Numbered from the stretch's first letter, positions 52,633 through 62,054 are shown. The stretch: DNA of 64,000 nt from Bacillus sp. FJAT-49736 (GCF_018343615.1 NZ_JAGYPI010000003.1:310001-374000); one strand, 5' to 3'. Program-made: numbers and translations. Notes: generated from the sequence alone by a model not told the origin.

Positions 52633-53292
52633 ATGACGAGAATGAATGAAAATAAATTAAGAGATTTATTAAAATTGTATTTTATTATGGGAACCGAGAA
52701 TTGCAGTAAAAGCCCGTCTAGTGTTCTTGAAGAAGCCATCGAAGGCGGGATTACTCTTTTCCAATTTCGTGAAAAAGGCAAAAATGCTCTGATTGGGGAG
52801 GAAAAAATTGCATTAGCGAAAGAGCTTCAAATCATCTGCAAGGAGAGAAACATCCCTTTCATTGTGAATGATGACATTGAGCTTGCCATATCGTTAGATG
52901 CAGACGGGGTTCATATTGGCCAAGAGGATGAGCCTGTTGAGAAAGTCAGGGATAGAATCGGAGATAAAATTTTTGGGGTTTCCGTTCACACAATCGAGGA
53001 GGCAAATGCAGCGATTGCTGCCGGTGCTGATTACTTTGGGGTCGGACCGATTTTTCCAACAAAGACAAAGGAAGATGCTAAGCCAGTCCAAGGTACAGAA
53101 CATATAAAAAAATTTCGGGAACAGGGCTTCACTATTCCGCTGGTCGGCATTGGCGGGATAAATGCGGAGAATACACGTGCAGTTATTGCTGCAGGTGCAG
53201 ACGGAGTATCGGTAATAACAGCAATCAGCAACGCTAGTGATATTATCGTTGCAGCGGAAGCGTTGTGGAATCAAGTGAATACAACATACTAG
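52633..53292 (+). CDS. thiE: Thiamine-phosphate synthase
   Basis: A 219-residue TIM-barrel enzyme joining HMP-PP and thiazole phosphate into thiamine phosphate; B. subtilis ThiE has 222. Landmarks: [66 protein letters not shown] and [23 protein letters not shown] at 52633 has AAGGTG 8 bases upstream; an ATG at 52627 overlapping the thiD stop is the alternative. Last gene of the operon. Confidence 0.96.
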   Translation: MTRMNENKLRDLLKLYFIMGTENCSKSPSSVLEEAIEGGITLFQFREKGKNALIGEEKIALAKELQIICKERNIPFIVNDDIELAISLDADGVHIGQEDEPVEKVRDRIGDKIFGVSVHTIEEANAAIAAGADYFGVGPIFPTKTKEDAKPVQGTEHIKKFREQGFTIPLVGIGGINAENTRAVIAAGADGVSVITAISNASDIIVAAEALWNQVNTTY

Positions 53293-53359
53293 AGTGCAGC
53301 AAGCCCTTCGCTATTTGTTATAATTATAAGCAAGGTAGTTTTGGGAAGGGGGAAATGCT

Positions 53360-53848
53360 GTGGAGTATCAATATACTATTTGCTTTATAAAAAGAGGGGA
53401 GCAAATATTATTGCTTAACCGGGAAAAATCACCGTGGATGGGAATATGGAATGGTGTTGGCGGAAAGATTGAAGAGAATGAGTATCCTATGGAAAGTGCT
53501 TTGCGTGAAGTAAAAGAAGAAACAGGCATGGAATTGCAAAGCATCGATTATAAAGGGGTAGTCTCTTGGTTTGTGGACGGGAAGTGCGTGGGTGGAATGC
53601 ATGCCTTTATAGCCGAAATTCCAGACACATATGAATACTATACACCGATCAAAGCGGAAGAGGGAATACTTGACTGGAAGGATCTGTCATGGATTTTGCA
53701 CCCTGACAACGCAGGGTTGGCGAATTTATCATACTTTTTGCCTAAAATGCTAGAGGACTCCGGCCAATATAATTATCAATTAGAATATCAAGATGATGAT
53801 GTTGTCGATTTTAAAATAAAAGCAATGGAGGAAATGGCATTCCTATAA
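53360..53848 (+). CDS. Nudix hydrolase, 8-oxo-dGTPase type
   Basis: A 162-residue MutT/Nudix protein. The Nudix box is complete: GGKIEENEYPMESALREVKE followed by ETGMEL (residues 34-59). LNREKSPWMGIWNGVGGK before it is typical of Firmicute 8-oxo-dGTP diphosphatases that sanitise the nucleotide pool, but other nucleotides are possible. The start is GTG at 53360 with GGGAAGGGGG upstream. Convergent with hemY across a shared terminator. Confidence 0.92.
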   Translation: MEYQYTICFIKRGEQILLLNREKSPWMGIWNGVGGKIEENEYPMESALREVKEETGMELQSIDYKGVVSWFVDGKCVGGMHAFIAEIPDTYEYYTPIKAEEGILDWKDLSWILHPDNAGLANLSYFLPKMLEDSGQYNYQLEYQDDDVVDFKIKAMEEMAFL

Positions 53849-53852
53849 AAAA

Positions 53853-53888
53853 TCAGAAGCGGAGACTCACTCCGCTTCTGCAATTTTT
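53853..53888. terminator. Bidirectional terminator
   Basis: CAGAAGCGGAG pairs with CTCCGCTTCTG, with A and T runs on either side; serves the Nudix gene and hemY. The stem includes the last codons of hemY. Confidence 0.85.
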
Positions 53889-55255
53889 CTGGCAGTATTT
53901 TTTCCATTTACAATACAATCTGCTATTCCAACACCATAGTAAGAGCACCCTGCAAGAATGATGTTTGGATATTCGACCTCTAATTCATTATTCAAGGCTT
54001 CTATTATTTTGCCGTGGTTTAAATGATATTTTGGCATTTTATCCTGCCATTTGGTGACCTCTACACTATTTGGATGACCTGTAATTCCTAAACTTTTTTC
54101 CACGTCCTTTAATGCTACCTGCACTAATTCCTCTTCACTCATGCTATTTAACTTATTAAATTGGTCCGCATCTGTGTTTTTATAAAACAGTCTTAATAAT
54201 AGGTTATGGCTTTTAGATGTATGTTCCCATTTGCGACTTGTCCATGTGCATGCATTACATATTAAATCACTATTATCCGGAGCAATAAAACCAGTCCCGT
54301 CAGCAGGCAGGCGCTCGTCAGGAATATCAAATCCAAGATAGATGCTGATAAGAGAAGAATTAACCAGTTCATCAAAAATAGGAGTTAGTTTTTCATCTTT
54401 TAAAAGCGATTTTGCCACAGTATTTGGGACGCTTAGAACAACATAATCCGCATCCCTACTTTCATGATTGGTAAATTCAATTGCATATTGGTTTTGTTTT
54501 TTCACAATAGCAGTCGCCATAATACCTTTTAAAATTTCAACATCGGTCAATTCTGCTTCCATATGATCAATCAATGTTGATAAACCATTTTCAAAGGATA
54601 CGAATTTTTTATTACCACCTGATTGGAATTGTTTTTTGTGCTCCGATAATCCACGAATAATGCTGCCGTATTCATTTTTATAATCGAGTAGATAAGGCAT
54701 CGTTGTCCCTAAAGTTAAATCGTTCAATTTGCTGGAATATACACCGGATAAGACAGGGGCAATTTGGTTTTCCACGATCTCTTTTCCCAGGAAGGTTTCT
54801 AGGAATACTCCAACAGAGCTATCCTTAGTAAAGGTTGTATTTTCGGTAGTAAAATCCTTCAGTGCCTCGTTTTTTCCTTCCTCTGAAATAAGCTCACTGC
54901 TGAATAATGCTTCTTTGCTCATAGGAATTCCAAAGATGGTATCATCCGGAATAGGTTTTAGTTCATTGTGATGATATATATAGGATTTGCCCGTAGAATT
55001 ATGCACGATTTCATTATGTAAGTTCAGTTGATCTAATAGTTCGGCAACTCCTTCCTTGCGAGCAACAATCGAATCTGCTCCAGTCTCCATAATAAATTCG
55101 CCGCTCTTCACGGAACATATTTTTCCGCCTAAGTAGGGATTTGCTTCAATCAAAGTTAATTTCATATCTAATTGTAAGGATCTTTTTAATTGCTGAAGAT
55201 AGTACATGGTAGAGAGGCCTGTAATACCTCCGCCAATGACTACGACCTTTTTCAA
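53867..55255 (-). CDS. hemY: Coproporphyrinogen III oxidase (HemY/CgoX)
   Basis: A 462-residue FAD-dependent oxidase that makes coproporphyrin III in Gram-positive haem synthesis. The FAD motif is VVIGGGITGLSTMYYL at 4-19, and GKICSVKSGEFIMETGADSI follows; the C-terminus has NIILAGCSYYGVGIADCIVN, the typical closing FAD contact. B. subtilis HemY has 470. The usual neighbours hemE and hemH are absent here, so it is either relocated or a second copy. The start is TTG at 55255, 7 bases after AGGAGTG. Confidence 0.92.
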   Translation of the reverse strand: MKKVVVIGGGITGLSTMYYLQQLKRSLQLDMKLTLIEANPYLGGKICSVKSGEFIMETGADSIVARKEGVAELLDQLNLHNEIVHNSTGKSYIYHHNELKPIPDDTIFGIPMSKEALFSSELISEEGKNEALKDFTTENTTFTKDSSVGVFLETFLGKEIVENQIAPVLSGVYSSKLNDLTLGTTMPYLLDYKNEYGSIIRGLSEHKKQFQSGGNKKFVSFENGLSTLIDHMEAELTDVEILKGIMATAIVKKQNQYAIEFTNHESRDADYVVLSVPNTVAKSLLKDEKLTPIFDELVNSSLISIYLGFDIPDERLPADGTGFIAPDNSDLICNACTWTSRKWEHTSKSHNLLLRLFYKNTDADQFNKLNSMSEEELVQVALKDVEKSLGITGHPNSVEVTKWQDKMPKYHLNHGKIIEALNNELEVEYPNIILAGCSYYGVGIADCIVNGKNTARKIAEAE

Positions 55256-55290
55256 TTTTGCTCACTCCTCTAATCCGTAAAACCTCTATG

Positions 55291-55341
55291 TTTAAGGCTC
55301 ATTCTTAAACCTTGCTGCTTTCAGACAAAAATCTTAATAAC
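55291..55341 (-). repeat. Partial copy of the dispersed repeat
   Basis: Resembles the right-hand end of copy D: TTCTTAAACCTTG, then GCTTTCAGACAAAAATCTTA against GCTTTTACGAACGAAAATCTTA. Only the last 50 bases of the element remain. Confidence 0.65.
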
Positions 55342-55408
55342 AATTATAATCCACTTTTTCTCCATTTCCTAAATGTGAATTTGTACACAATGTGAAACAT
55401 CTAATATT

Positions 55409-55568
55409 AAAGTGTCTTTTCTTAAACCTTGTTGCTTTTACGAACGAAAATCTTAGTAATCGCCAGGTTTTTGGTAAAGGAAAAAACTACTTAAGAAAGA
55501 ATGTATCGAGCAAAGACTAGGTTAGAATTTATTACATAATACGAAAAACAACAATTGATACGAAAACA
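55409..55568 (-). repeat. Dispersed repeat, copy D (inverted)
   Basis: The reverse complement shows TTTTCGTATCAATTGTTG, TTTTTCGTATTATGTAATAA, CTTTGCTCGATACATTC, TTCTTAAG, then CCAAAAACCTGGCGATTACT and TTAAGAAAAGACAC: the same order of blocks as copies A-C. The GGGGCAT core is changed to GATACAT. Confidence 0.85.
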
Positions 55569-55651
55569 TTCATTTTTAAGCATATAAATTATCGAGGGTA
55601 AAAAATTTTCGGTTCGAGGTAAGGATAACAAGTAGAGCAAGGAGGGAAATA

Positions 55652-57868
55652 ATGCCCATTTATTTTAATCCAAATACGAAGGAATTTCATCTGCAAGGTG
55701 GAGATATAAGTTATATTTTCACTGTTCTAAAGAATAATCAGCTTGGTCACTTATATTTTGGTAAAAAAATTCGGCAGCGTGATTCCTTTCAGCATCTGTT
55801 AACAATGGAGAGCAGAGGGATGACGGCATGTGTTTTTGAAGGAGATTCCAGCTTTTCCTTAGATACGATTAAGCAGGAGTATCCCTGCTATGGAACGACG
55901 GATTTCCGAGAGCCAGCATATCATATTCTTCAGGAAGACGGCAGCAGAATAACAAATTTCGAATATATCTCCCATAAAATTTTTACAGGCAAGCCAAAAC
56001 TTGATGGACTGCCGGCGACATATGTAAATAGCCAAGACGAAGCTACTACATTGGAAATTAAGTTATACGATGAGTTGATTCAAGTGGAAATTACATTATT
56101 GTACACAGTGTTTGAAAAGATGAATGTGATAACAAGAAGTGCGACTTTTATGAACTATGGAAAGGAAAAAGTCAATCTGCAAAGGGCATTAAGTGCTAGT
56201 ATGGATTTTTTTGATTCTAATTTTGAAATGATTCAACTGTCAGGTGCATGGGCGAGGGAACGGCATATGAAAACAAGAAGACTTGCACCAGGAATTCAGA
56301 GTATTTCTAGTACAAGAGGAACGAGCAGCTCACAGCATAATCCTTTCATTGCCTTAAAAAGGAGTGACACTAACGAATTTCAAGGGGAGGTATATGGATT
56401 TAGCTTAGTATATAGCGGAAATTTCCTTGCTCAGGTGGAGGTGGATTCTTTTGATGTGGCAAGGGTGACAATCGGAATTAATCCATTTGATTTTAACTGG
56501 CTTTTGAATAGTGGAGAGAGTTTTCAAACCCCGGAGGCTGTGATGGTATATTCCGATCACGGCTTGAATAGTTTGAGTCAGACATACCATCTATTATTTC
56601 GGAGGAATCTTGCTAGAGGAATTTGGCGCGATAAAGCAAGACCGGTATTGATTAATAATTGGGAAGCTACTTATTTTAAGTTCAATGAAAATAAAATAAT
56701 GGAAATTGCGAAACAGGCCAAAGAGCTTGATATAGAATTATTTGTCCTGGATGACGGCTGGTTCGGCAAAAGAAATAATGCCAAAACCTCCCTCGGCGAT
56801 TGGTTTGTAAATAAAGATAAGCTCCCAAACGGTATAAATGGTTTAGCGAGAAAAATAACAGAGCTTGGAATGGAATTCGGATTATGGTTTGAGCCAGAGA
56901 TGATATCGAAAGAAAGCGAGCTGTATCATCAGCATCCTGATTGGCTGATTCATGTCCCTAATCGGCGTCTTTCCCATGGAAGAAATCAGTTTATCCTCGA
57001 CTTTTCCAGAAAGGAAGTAGTGGATCATCTATATAAAGTGATCGCATCGATACTAGAAGAGGCACCGATAACCTATGTAAAATGGGATATGAATCGGAAT
57101 ATGACCGAAATTGGATCGGCGGTTTTACCAGTTGAAAGGGCAAGTGAAGTGGCGCATCGATATATTCTAGGAGTATATGAATTATATGAAAGACTAACCA
57201 GTGCATTTCCGAAGGTTCTGTTTGAATCGTGTGCAAGCGGAGGAGCAAGGTTTGACCCTGGTATGCTCTATTATGCACCGCAAACGTGGACAAGTGATAA
57301 TACAGACGCTATAGAACGACTGAAAATTCAATATGGAACATCAATGGTGTATCCGTTAAGCAGTATAGGTGCGCATGTATCGGCCGTACCTAATCATCAG
57401 GTTCATCGAACCACTAATATAGAAACGCGAGCAAATGTTGCTTTTTTTGGAGTATTTGGCTATGAATTAGATATCACTAAGCTAACATCAGCTGAAAAAA
57501 AGGATGTAAAGAAACAAGTGGCCTTTTACAAAAAGAATCGGGAGCTTATCTTGAACGGTACATTTTACCGTTTGTTAAGTCCTTTCGAAGGGGAGGGGAA
57601 TGCGATCAGCTGGATGGTAGTTTCGAAAGACCAGAGGGAGGCAATTGCCGCATATTATCAGATTCTGAATAAGCCCAATGCATGCCTGCAAAGAATATAT
57701 TTCCGCGGGTTAAAGAAGGATATTCGTTACAAAATAGAAGGGCAATCAGCAACCTTTTATGGAGATGAACTAATGTATGCGGGGCTCTATATAGAAAAGC
57801 AGAAGGCAAGGAAGGGAGAAACATTGGATTTCCAATCTCGGCTCTTTATTCTAAAGGCCGTACAGTAA
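55652..57868 (+). CDS. Alpha-galactosidase, GH36
   Basis: A 738-residue glycoside hydrolase of family 36 that releases alpha-1,6-galactose from melibiose- and raffinose-type sugars. Domains: N-terminal beta-sandwich (1-320), catalytic barrel (330-640), C-terminal beta domain. Markers are FVLDDGWFGKRNN, GLWFEPEMISKES, YVKWDMNRNMTE (nucleophile Asp), FESCASGGARFD and WTSDNTDAIERLKIQYG (acid/base Asp). No signal peptide, so it is cytoplasmic. AAGGAGGG precedes the ATG. No sugar transporter or regulator is adjacent, which is unusual. Confidence 0.96.
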   Translation: MPIYFNPNTKEFHLQGGDISYIFTVLKNNQLGHLYFGKKIRQRDSFQHLLTMESRGMTACVFEGDSSFSLDTIKQEYPCYGTTDFREPAYHILQEDGSRITNFEYISHKIFTGKPKLDGLPATYVNSQDEATTLEIKLYDELIQVEITLLYTVFEKMNVITRSATFMNYGKEKVNLQRALSASMDFFDSNFEMIQLSGAWARERHMKTRRLAPGIQSISSTRGTSSSQHNPFIALKRSDTNEFQGEVYGFSLVYSGNFLAQVEVDSFDVARVTIGINPFDFNWLLNSGESFQTPEAVMVYSDHGLNSLSQTYHLLFRRNLARGIWRDKARPVLINNWEATYFKFNENKIMEIAKQAKELDIELFVLDDGWFGKRNNAKTSLGDWFVNKDKLPNGINGLARKITELGMEFGLWFEPEMISKESELYHQHPDWLIHVPNRRLSHGRNQFILDFSRKEVVDHLYKVIASILEEAPITYVKWDMNRNMTEIGSAVLPVERASEVAHRYILGVYELYERLTSAFPKVLFESCASGGARFDPGMLYYAPQTWTSDNTDAIERLKIQYGTSMVYPLSSIGAHVSAVPNHQVHRTTNIETRANVAFFGVFGYELDITKLTSAEKKDVKKQVAFYKKNRELILNGTFYRLLSPFEGEGNAISWMVVSKDQREAIAAYYQILNKPNACLQRIYFRGLKKDIRYKIEGQSATFYGDELMYAGLYIEKQKARKGETLDFQSRLFILKAVQ

Positions 57869-57887
57869 TTTACTGTACGGCCTTTAC
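57853..57887. terminator. Bidirectional terminator
   Basis: AAAGGCCGTACAGTAA pairs with TTACTGTACGGCCTTT; it overlaps the 3' end of the alpha-galactosidase gene and lies between it and the convergent lipoprotein gene. Confidence 0.88.
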
Positions 57888-57888
57888 C

Positions 57889-58449
57889 TTACTTCAAAGC
57901 TGTCTTGGCTATTTTTAGGGCAGTGTCTTCTTTTACTCTAGAAAGGTCAAAATGCAAATCATACGCGATTTTTTGCTCGGGCAGTAAATAAAGTATATGA
58001 ATTTCCTCTGCCTTTTGCCCATTCATTGCATCGCGTTGCAGAATAATGGAATACATTTTAAAAGGGGATTGTGCTATCTCCTTTTTATCTAGAATCTTGC
58101 TTTGATTTGGCAACAGGCTTTCAATGGAACTGCTGTAGCCAAGCCCATCCAATCCGCCAATTGGTTTATCATTCAGTTGAAAGGATGCGGAATCCAATCC
58201 TTTTGTTATTGTCCAATTACTTGGTACGGATAAATGAATGTGATCCAATTCTAATTTTTGCAGCTTTACTTTCGAAATTTTAGCACTATTAGTAGGATGC
58301 TCTCCCTTAACAGATGTAACGGCAGGCTTTGTAATTTCGGTTGTCACCGCTTGTTTAGTAGTCGGCTGATTTGCTTTTTCCTTTGATTCGGAACAGCCTG
58401 CAAGAATGAATACACCTGTTAGCATGATGAAAATTATTTTTACTCTCAT
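57889..58449 (-). CDS. Lipoprotein of unknown function in a sigma-factor operon
   Basis: A 186-residue lipoprotein: signal peptide and lipobox LAGC (Cys at 19), a Thr/Lys-rich linker, and a domain (about 65-186) with LELDHIHLSVPSNWTI and a PSK-type beta structure seen in many sigma-regulon lipoproteins. I recognise no named family. It is the third gene of the ECF sigma/anti-sigma operon, 14 bp after the anti-sigma gene, so it probably acts outside the membrane in the stress response. Confidence 0.78.
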   Translation of the reverse strand: MRVKIIFIMLTGVFILAGCSESKEKANQPTTKQAVTTEITKPAVTSVKGEHPTNSAKISKVKLQKLELDHIHLSVPSNWTITKGLDSASFQLNDKPIGGLDGLGYSSSIESLLPNQSKILDKKEIAQSPFKMYSIILQRDAMNGQKAEEIHILYLLPEQKIAYDLHFDLSRVKEDTALKIAKTALK

Positions 58450-58463
58450 AATTAATTTCCTTT

Positions 58464-59759
58464 TTAATTGTATTTTACATTAATTTTATAAAGGCTAAAA
58501 TGGTTGCCAGTTTCCTGTTGTTTATCGCGTGAAAAGAGAATGCTCTTCCCATCACTTGCCCAACTTGGCTGCCAGTCACTGTATAGACCGCTCGATACAT
58601 ATTGAATAGGCATTGTTGGTGGTTTTTCTTTTGCCTCTTGTCTCCATTGGGCTTGTTGCTTTTCATCTACCTTTCCTTTCGTTAGCTGGGAAAGCTTATG
58701 CGTTTTTACATGAATGGCCCAAATTTCTCGTAATGAAGTTTGAATGGCTGCCAGTTTGCTAATTTCTTCTGTAGTTTTGCGATATTTACTGTATACAATA
58801 AACTGTCCATTAGGAGACCAGCTGGATTCCATGCCGTTCGTAAGTTTTTTCGCTTGAGTTCCATTTGCTTGGATGGTCCAAATTTCATTCGATTGCTTTT
58901 TCGAAACTTTTGTAAAGGATAGCATTTTTCCATCTGGAGACCAGCTTGGTTCTTTCCCGTTCACTAGTTTTTTTCCATGAGAGCCATCCGAATGTATAAT
59001 CCATATTTCTTGTTTGGTGATGGTAAATCCATGTGTCGGCATTGCTTCTGTTACTGTTTTTGTAAAGGCAAGCTGTTTCCCATCCGGAGACCAAACTGGT
59101 GTATCATGATTCTCATCTATGCTTGAGGGAGCACTCACTTTTTTTATATTAGAGCCGTCTATATTCATCGTCCAAATTCCCGCTGAACCGTTTTTATATC
59201 CCGAAAAGGCCACCTTGGAATGGTCAGGAGACCAGGCAGGATTTCTCATATATAGAAAGTCTCCTAACGGAAGGGATTCCATTTTATCCGTTTGTGGATT
59301 CCATATCCAAATTTTTTCGTTATTTCCGAAGCTAATAAGCGAGTTCTCCCCGAGATAGCTTGGATTTTCAATTTCATTTGGGCCAAGAGGGATTAATTCC
59401 TTTTCCTGTACAACCGTTATTTCATCCGCACTGACAAAAATATTAGCGAATTGCTGCCATGATAATCCGGCTATCAATAATATCGACGCGGCCAAAGGGA
59501 ACCATCTGGTGAATCCCCATCTACTACCCACCTTTTTCCGTAATGATTTAGGCTGTTCTATAGATCTGATTTTTAAAGCAACACTTTCCACATATTCATT
59601 GGAAGGCATTTCGACTTCATGCAGCAATTTGATATGATCCACCGTTTCTATTAAATCCAGTAATTCTTCCTTCTCGAGATCTTGTGAAACCTTTAGATTA
59701 GGATCGTTTAATGCATCGATATATTCAGAAAGAATATCCATTTTGCTCGTATAGGTCAT
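58464..59759 (-). CDS. Membrane anti-sigma factor with TolB-like beta-propeller
   Basis: A 431-residue protein: cytoplasmic N-terminal part (1-85), one helix (WFPLAASILLIAGLSW, about 86-101) and an outer beta-propeller (125-431) with repeated propeller strands such as WSPDHSKVAFSG, WSPDGKQLAFTK, WSPDGKMLSFTK, WSPNGQFIVYSK and WASDGKSILFSR. The N-terminus should hold the sigma factor. The ATG begins 1 base after the sigma gene's stop. The propeller may sense ligand or envelope state; that is inference. Confidence 0.85.
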   Translation of the reverse strand: MTYTSKMDILSEYIDALNDPNLKVSQDLEKEELLDLIETVDHIKLLHEVEMPSNEYVESVALKIRSIEQPKSLRKKVGSRWGFTRWFPLAASILLIAGLSWQQFANIFVSADEITVVQEKELIPLGPNEIENPSYLGENSLISFGNNEKIWIWNPQTDKMESLPLGDFLYMRNPAWSPDHSKVAFSGYKNGSAGIWTMNIDGSNIKKVSAPSSIDENHDTPVWSPDGKQLAFTKTVTEAMPTHGFTITKQEIWIIHSDGSHGKKLVNGKEPSWSPDGKMLSFTKVSKKQSNEIWTIQANGTQAKKLTNGMESSWSPNGQFIVYSKYRKTTEEISKLAAIQTSLREIWAIHVKTHKLSQLTKGKVDEKQQAQWRQEAKEKPPTMPIQYVSSGLYSDWQPSWASDGKSILFSRDKQQETGNHFSLYKINVKYN

Positions 59760-59760
59760 G

Positions 59761-60261
59761 TTATAGTGCCCTCCTATTTTCCTTTTTTATATGATTGCGG
59801 ATAAACTCTATAGCTCGAAATTGATTGACCTTAATGAAGGATTCCGTCTTTCCGAGAATTTCGGCTGTTTTCTTTATGGAGTACCCTTGTAATATTCGAT
59901 GCGTAATGATTTGCTGCTGATCTTCATTTAATAATGATAATGCGTATCGAATCTCCTCTTTTTCCGTTAGCAGCTCCTCAGGGCTTTTCTCCACACTTTC
60001 AACAATATTTTGTTGCTCTATTGTTGTAGTAACGGGTCTTTTTTGAGTATTGCGCCAACGGTCAATGATTAAATTTCGAGCTATTGTTTTTAATAGGGCA
60101 ATAACCGTGACATCCTGATCCTTGTAACGCCCCTCAGACTTTATGGCTTTCATAAATGTTTCTTGAGTTAAATCCTCTGCCTCTTCCTTATTATGGGTGC
60201 GATTATAAATATAAAGATAGATTTCTTTCCAATGATCTCTCCAAATTGTTTCCCAGTTCAA
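59761..60261 (-). CDS. ECF-type RNA polymerase sigma factor
   Basis: A 166-residue group 4 sigma factor. Region 2 contains YNRTHNKEEAEDLTQETFMKAI and IARNLIIDRWRN; region 4 contains LNEDQQQIITHRILQGYSIK and KTAEILGKTESFIKVNQFRA. TTG at 60261, 10 bases after AAAGGGG, is favoured; an in-frame TTG at 60270 is too close to it, and the nearby ATG is out of frame. It starts an operon with its membrane anti-sigma and a lipoprotein, so it is probably released by an envelope signal and drives its own promoter. Confidence 0.88.
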   Translation of the reverse strand: MNWETIWRDHWKEIYLYIYNRTHNKEEAEDLTQETFMKAIKSEGRYKDQDVTVIALLKTIARNLIIDRWRNTQKRPVTTTIEQQNIVESVEKSPEELLTEKEEIRYALSLLNEDQQQIITHRILQGYSIKKTAEILGKTESFIKVNQFRAIEFIRNHIKKENRRAL

Positions 60262-60320
60262 AGCATACAAGCCCCTTTTTCTATAAAAATTTCTATCCCC
60301 TTTTTTGTCTCATAGAAATA

Positions 60321-60347
60321 AACGATGGAGAAAATGAAAAAGTTACA
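60321..60347 (-). promoter_or_regulatory. Candidate ECF autoregulated promoter
   Basis: On the minus strand TGTAACTTTTT (-35 at 60347-60337) is 17 bases from CGTT (60324-60321), resembling the TGAAAC-N16-CGTC pattern of Bacillus ECF sigma factors with one change in each box. It lies about 60 bp before the sigma gene. Confidence 0.5.
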
Positions 60348-60650
60348 TGCAAATGTTTTTTTGCACAAAAAATGGAACCGGGAGTGAAGCTGAAAAACAA
60401 TCCGGTGCCTGTTTTTTAACGAAGGTTCAATTTACCATTCAAAAATATTAGTCTTTTTAATTAGACTTTCGTTACAGGAAAGAATAAATTTTTTAAAGTA
60501 AGGATTTTTTTACCATCATATGTACAAATTATTGGAAAGATTGAAGGATATTTCCTTCACAAAATTGCTACAAAATAATTAGACTTTTATGATAATATAG
60601 AACAATCCAGTGAAATTGTTTTCAGATTATTAAATTAATTGAGGTGCAAC

Positions 60651-62054
60651 ATGGCGAGACATCATCTATTTAGACGAAAGTCCATTTCAGATTTAATTGC
60701 AAATTCAGAAAAGCCGGGATCGTCCTTGAAAAAATCCCTTGGTGCATTCGATTTGACGATGCTTGGAGTAGGAGCAGTAGTAGGAGCCGGAATATTTGTA
60801 TTGCCGGGGAAGGTTGCCTCAGAAATAACAGGGCCATCTATAATCATATCCTTTATTATTGCAGGGATTGCATGTGCATTAGCAGCTCTTTGTTATTCGG
60901 AATTTGCCTCTTCAGTTCCTGTAGCAGGAAGTGCGTATACGTATAGCTATGCTGTATTTGGTGAACTGATTGCGTGGATATTAGGATGGGCCCTTTTATT
61001 GGAATATGGCTTAGCATCGGCATCGGTTGCAAGCGGGTGGTCGTCCTATCTTCAAGGTCTTCTGGCAGGATTTAATATTCACGTTCCGCATGCATTGTCT
61101 GGTGCCTTTAATCCGGAACAGGGGACTTATATCGATTTGCCGGCTGTATTAATAGTACTCATTATTGCCTTTCTATTGACATGGGGAATTCGTGAGTCTG
61201 CGAAATTTAATGCTGTAATGGTGCTTATTAAAGTGGCGGTAGTTATTTTATTTATCGTGGTTGGGGTTTGGTATGTGAAGCCGATAAATTGGACCCCGTT
61301 TGCTCCATTTGGTTTTCACGGAATTGTAACGGGAGCGGCGACTGTCTTTTTTGCTTATATTGGGTTTGACGCGGTATCTACTGCAGCCGAAGAGGTGAAG
61401 AACCCGCAGCGAAATATGCCGATTGGAATTATTGCATCCTTAATCATTTGTACATTGCTTTATATTATTTTATCAAGTGTTCTTACTGGCATTGTACCAT
61501 TTACAAAACTAGTTGGTGTTGGTAATCCGGTTGCATTTGGATTGCAATTTATTCATCAAGATTGGGTCGCAGGCTTCTTATCATTGGGAGCCATCGTTGG
61601 GATGACAACGGTTATTCTCGTTATGACCTATGGTGGAACTCGATTAGTCTATGCAATGAGCAGGGATGGTTTATTGCCAAAAGGATTGTCAAAGGTTAAT
61701 AAAAAGACAAAGACTCCAGTAGTGAATACATGGGTATTCTGCTTGGTTATTGCTTTTTTCGGGGGATTTATATCCTTGGACAAGCTGGCTGAAATGGTGA
61801 ATATCGGAACATTATTTGCCTTCACCATGGTATCTCTCGGAATCTTTTTCTTGAGAAATATGCGGGATACTCAGAAATCAATTTTTAAAGTTCCTTTCTA
61901 TCCAGTGTTGCCGGCAGTATCCTTCTTATTATGCCTGTATTTAATATTTAATTTACAGTGGATTACCTGGTTGTCCTTTGGTATTTGGCTTGTGCTTGGT
62001 TTAATCATTTACAGCATATATGGTTCTAAAAATAGCACATTAAGAAATCAATAA
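60651..62054 (+). CDS. APC-family amino acid permease (YfnA/CAT-like)
   Basis: A 467-residue permease with about 12-13 helices. LGAFDLTMLGVGAVVGAGIF near 29-48 is the APC signature with the GAGIF loop, and FFAYIGFDAVSTAAEEVKNP near 235 is the cationic amino acid transporter-type motif. The substrate is an amino acid, type unknown. ATG at 60651 follows GAGGTG; a longer in-frame start is unlikely. It is divergent from the ECF operon across about 380 bp and ends in a strong terminator. Confidence 0.93.
   Translation: MARHHLFRRKSISDLIANSEKPGSSLKKSLGAFDLTMLGVGAVVGAGIFVLPGKVASEITGPSIIISFIIAGIACALAALCYSEFASSVPVAGSAYTYSYAVFGELIAWILGWALLLEYGLASASVASGWSSYLQGLLAGFNIHVPHALSGAFNPEQGTYIDLPAVLIVLIIAFLLTWGIRESAKFNAVMVLIKVAVVILFIVVGVWYVKPINWTPFAPFGFHGIVTGAATVFFAYIGFDAVSTAAEEVKNPQRNMPIGIIASLIICTLLYIILSSVLTGIVPFTKLVGVGNPVAFGLQFIHQDWVAGFLSLGAIVGMTTVILVMTYGGTRLVYAMSRDGLLPKGLSKVNKKTKTPVVNTWVFCLVIAFFGGFISLDKLAEMVNIGTLFAFTMVSLGIFFLRNMRDTQKSIFKVPFYPVLPAVSFLLCLYLIFNLQWITWLSFGIWLVLGLIIYSIYGSKNSTLRNQ

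Larger units (their letters stand above)
55256..55651. other. Intergenic region with repeat copy D and a partial copy
   Basis: Contains a partial (55291-55341) and a full copy (55409-55568) of the dispersed repeat, both on the minus strand, between divergent hemY and the alpha-galactosidase gene. No gene. Confidence 0.75.

Noticed and set aside
60271-60650. T-box or other riboswitch before the amino acid permease
   Set aside because: No T-box sequence or terminator/antiterminator pair is visible in the leader.
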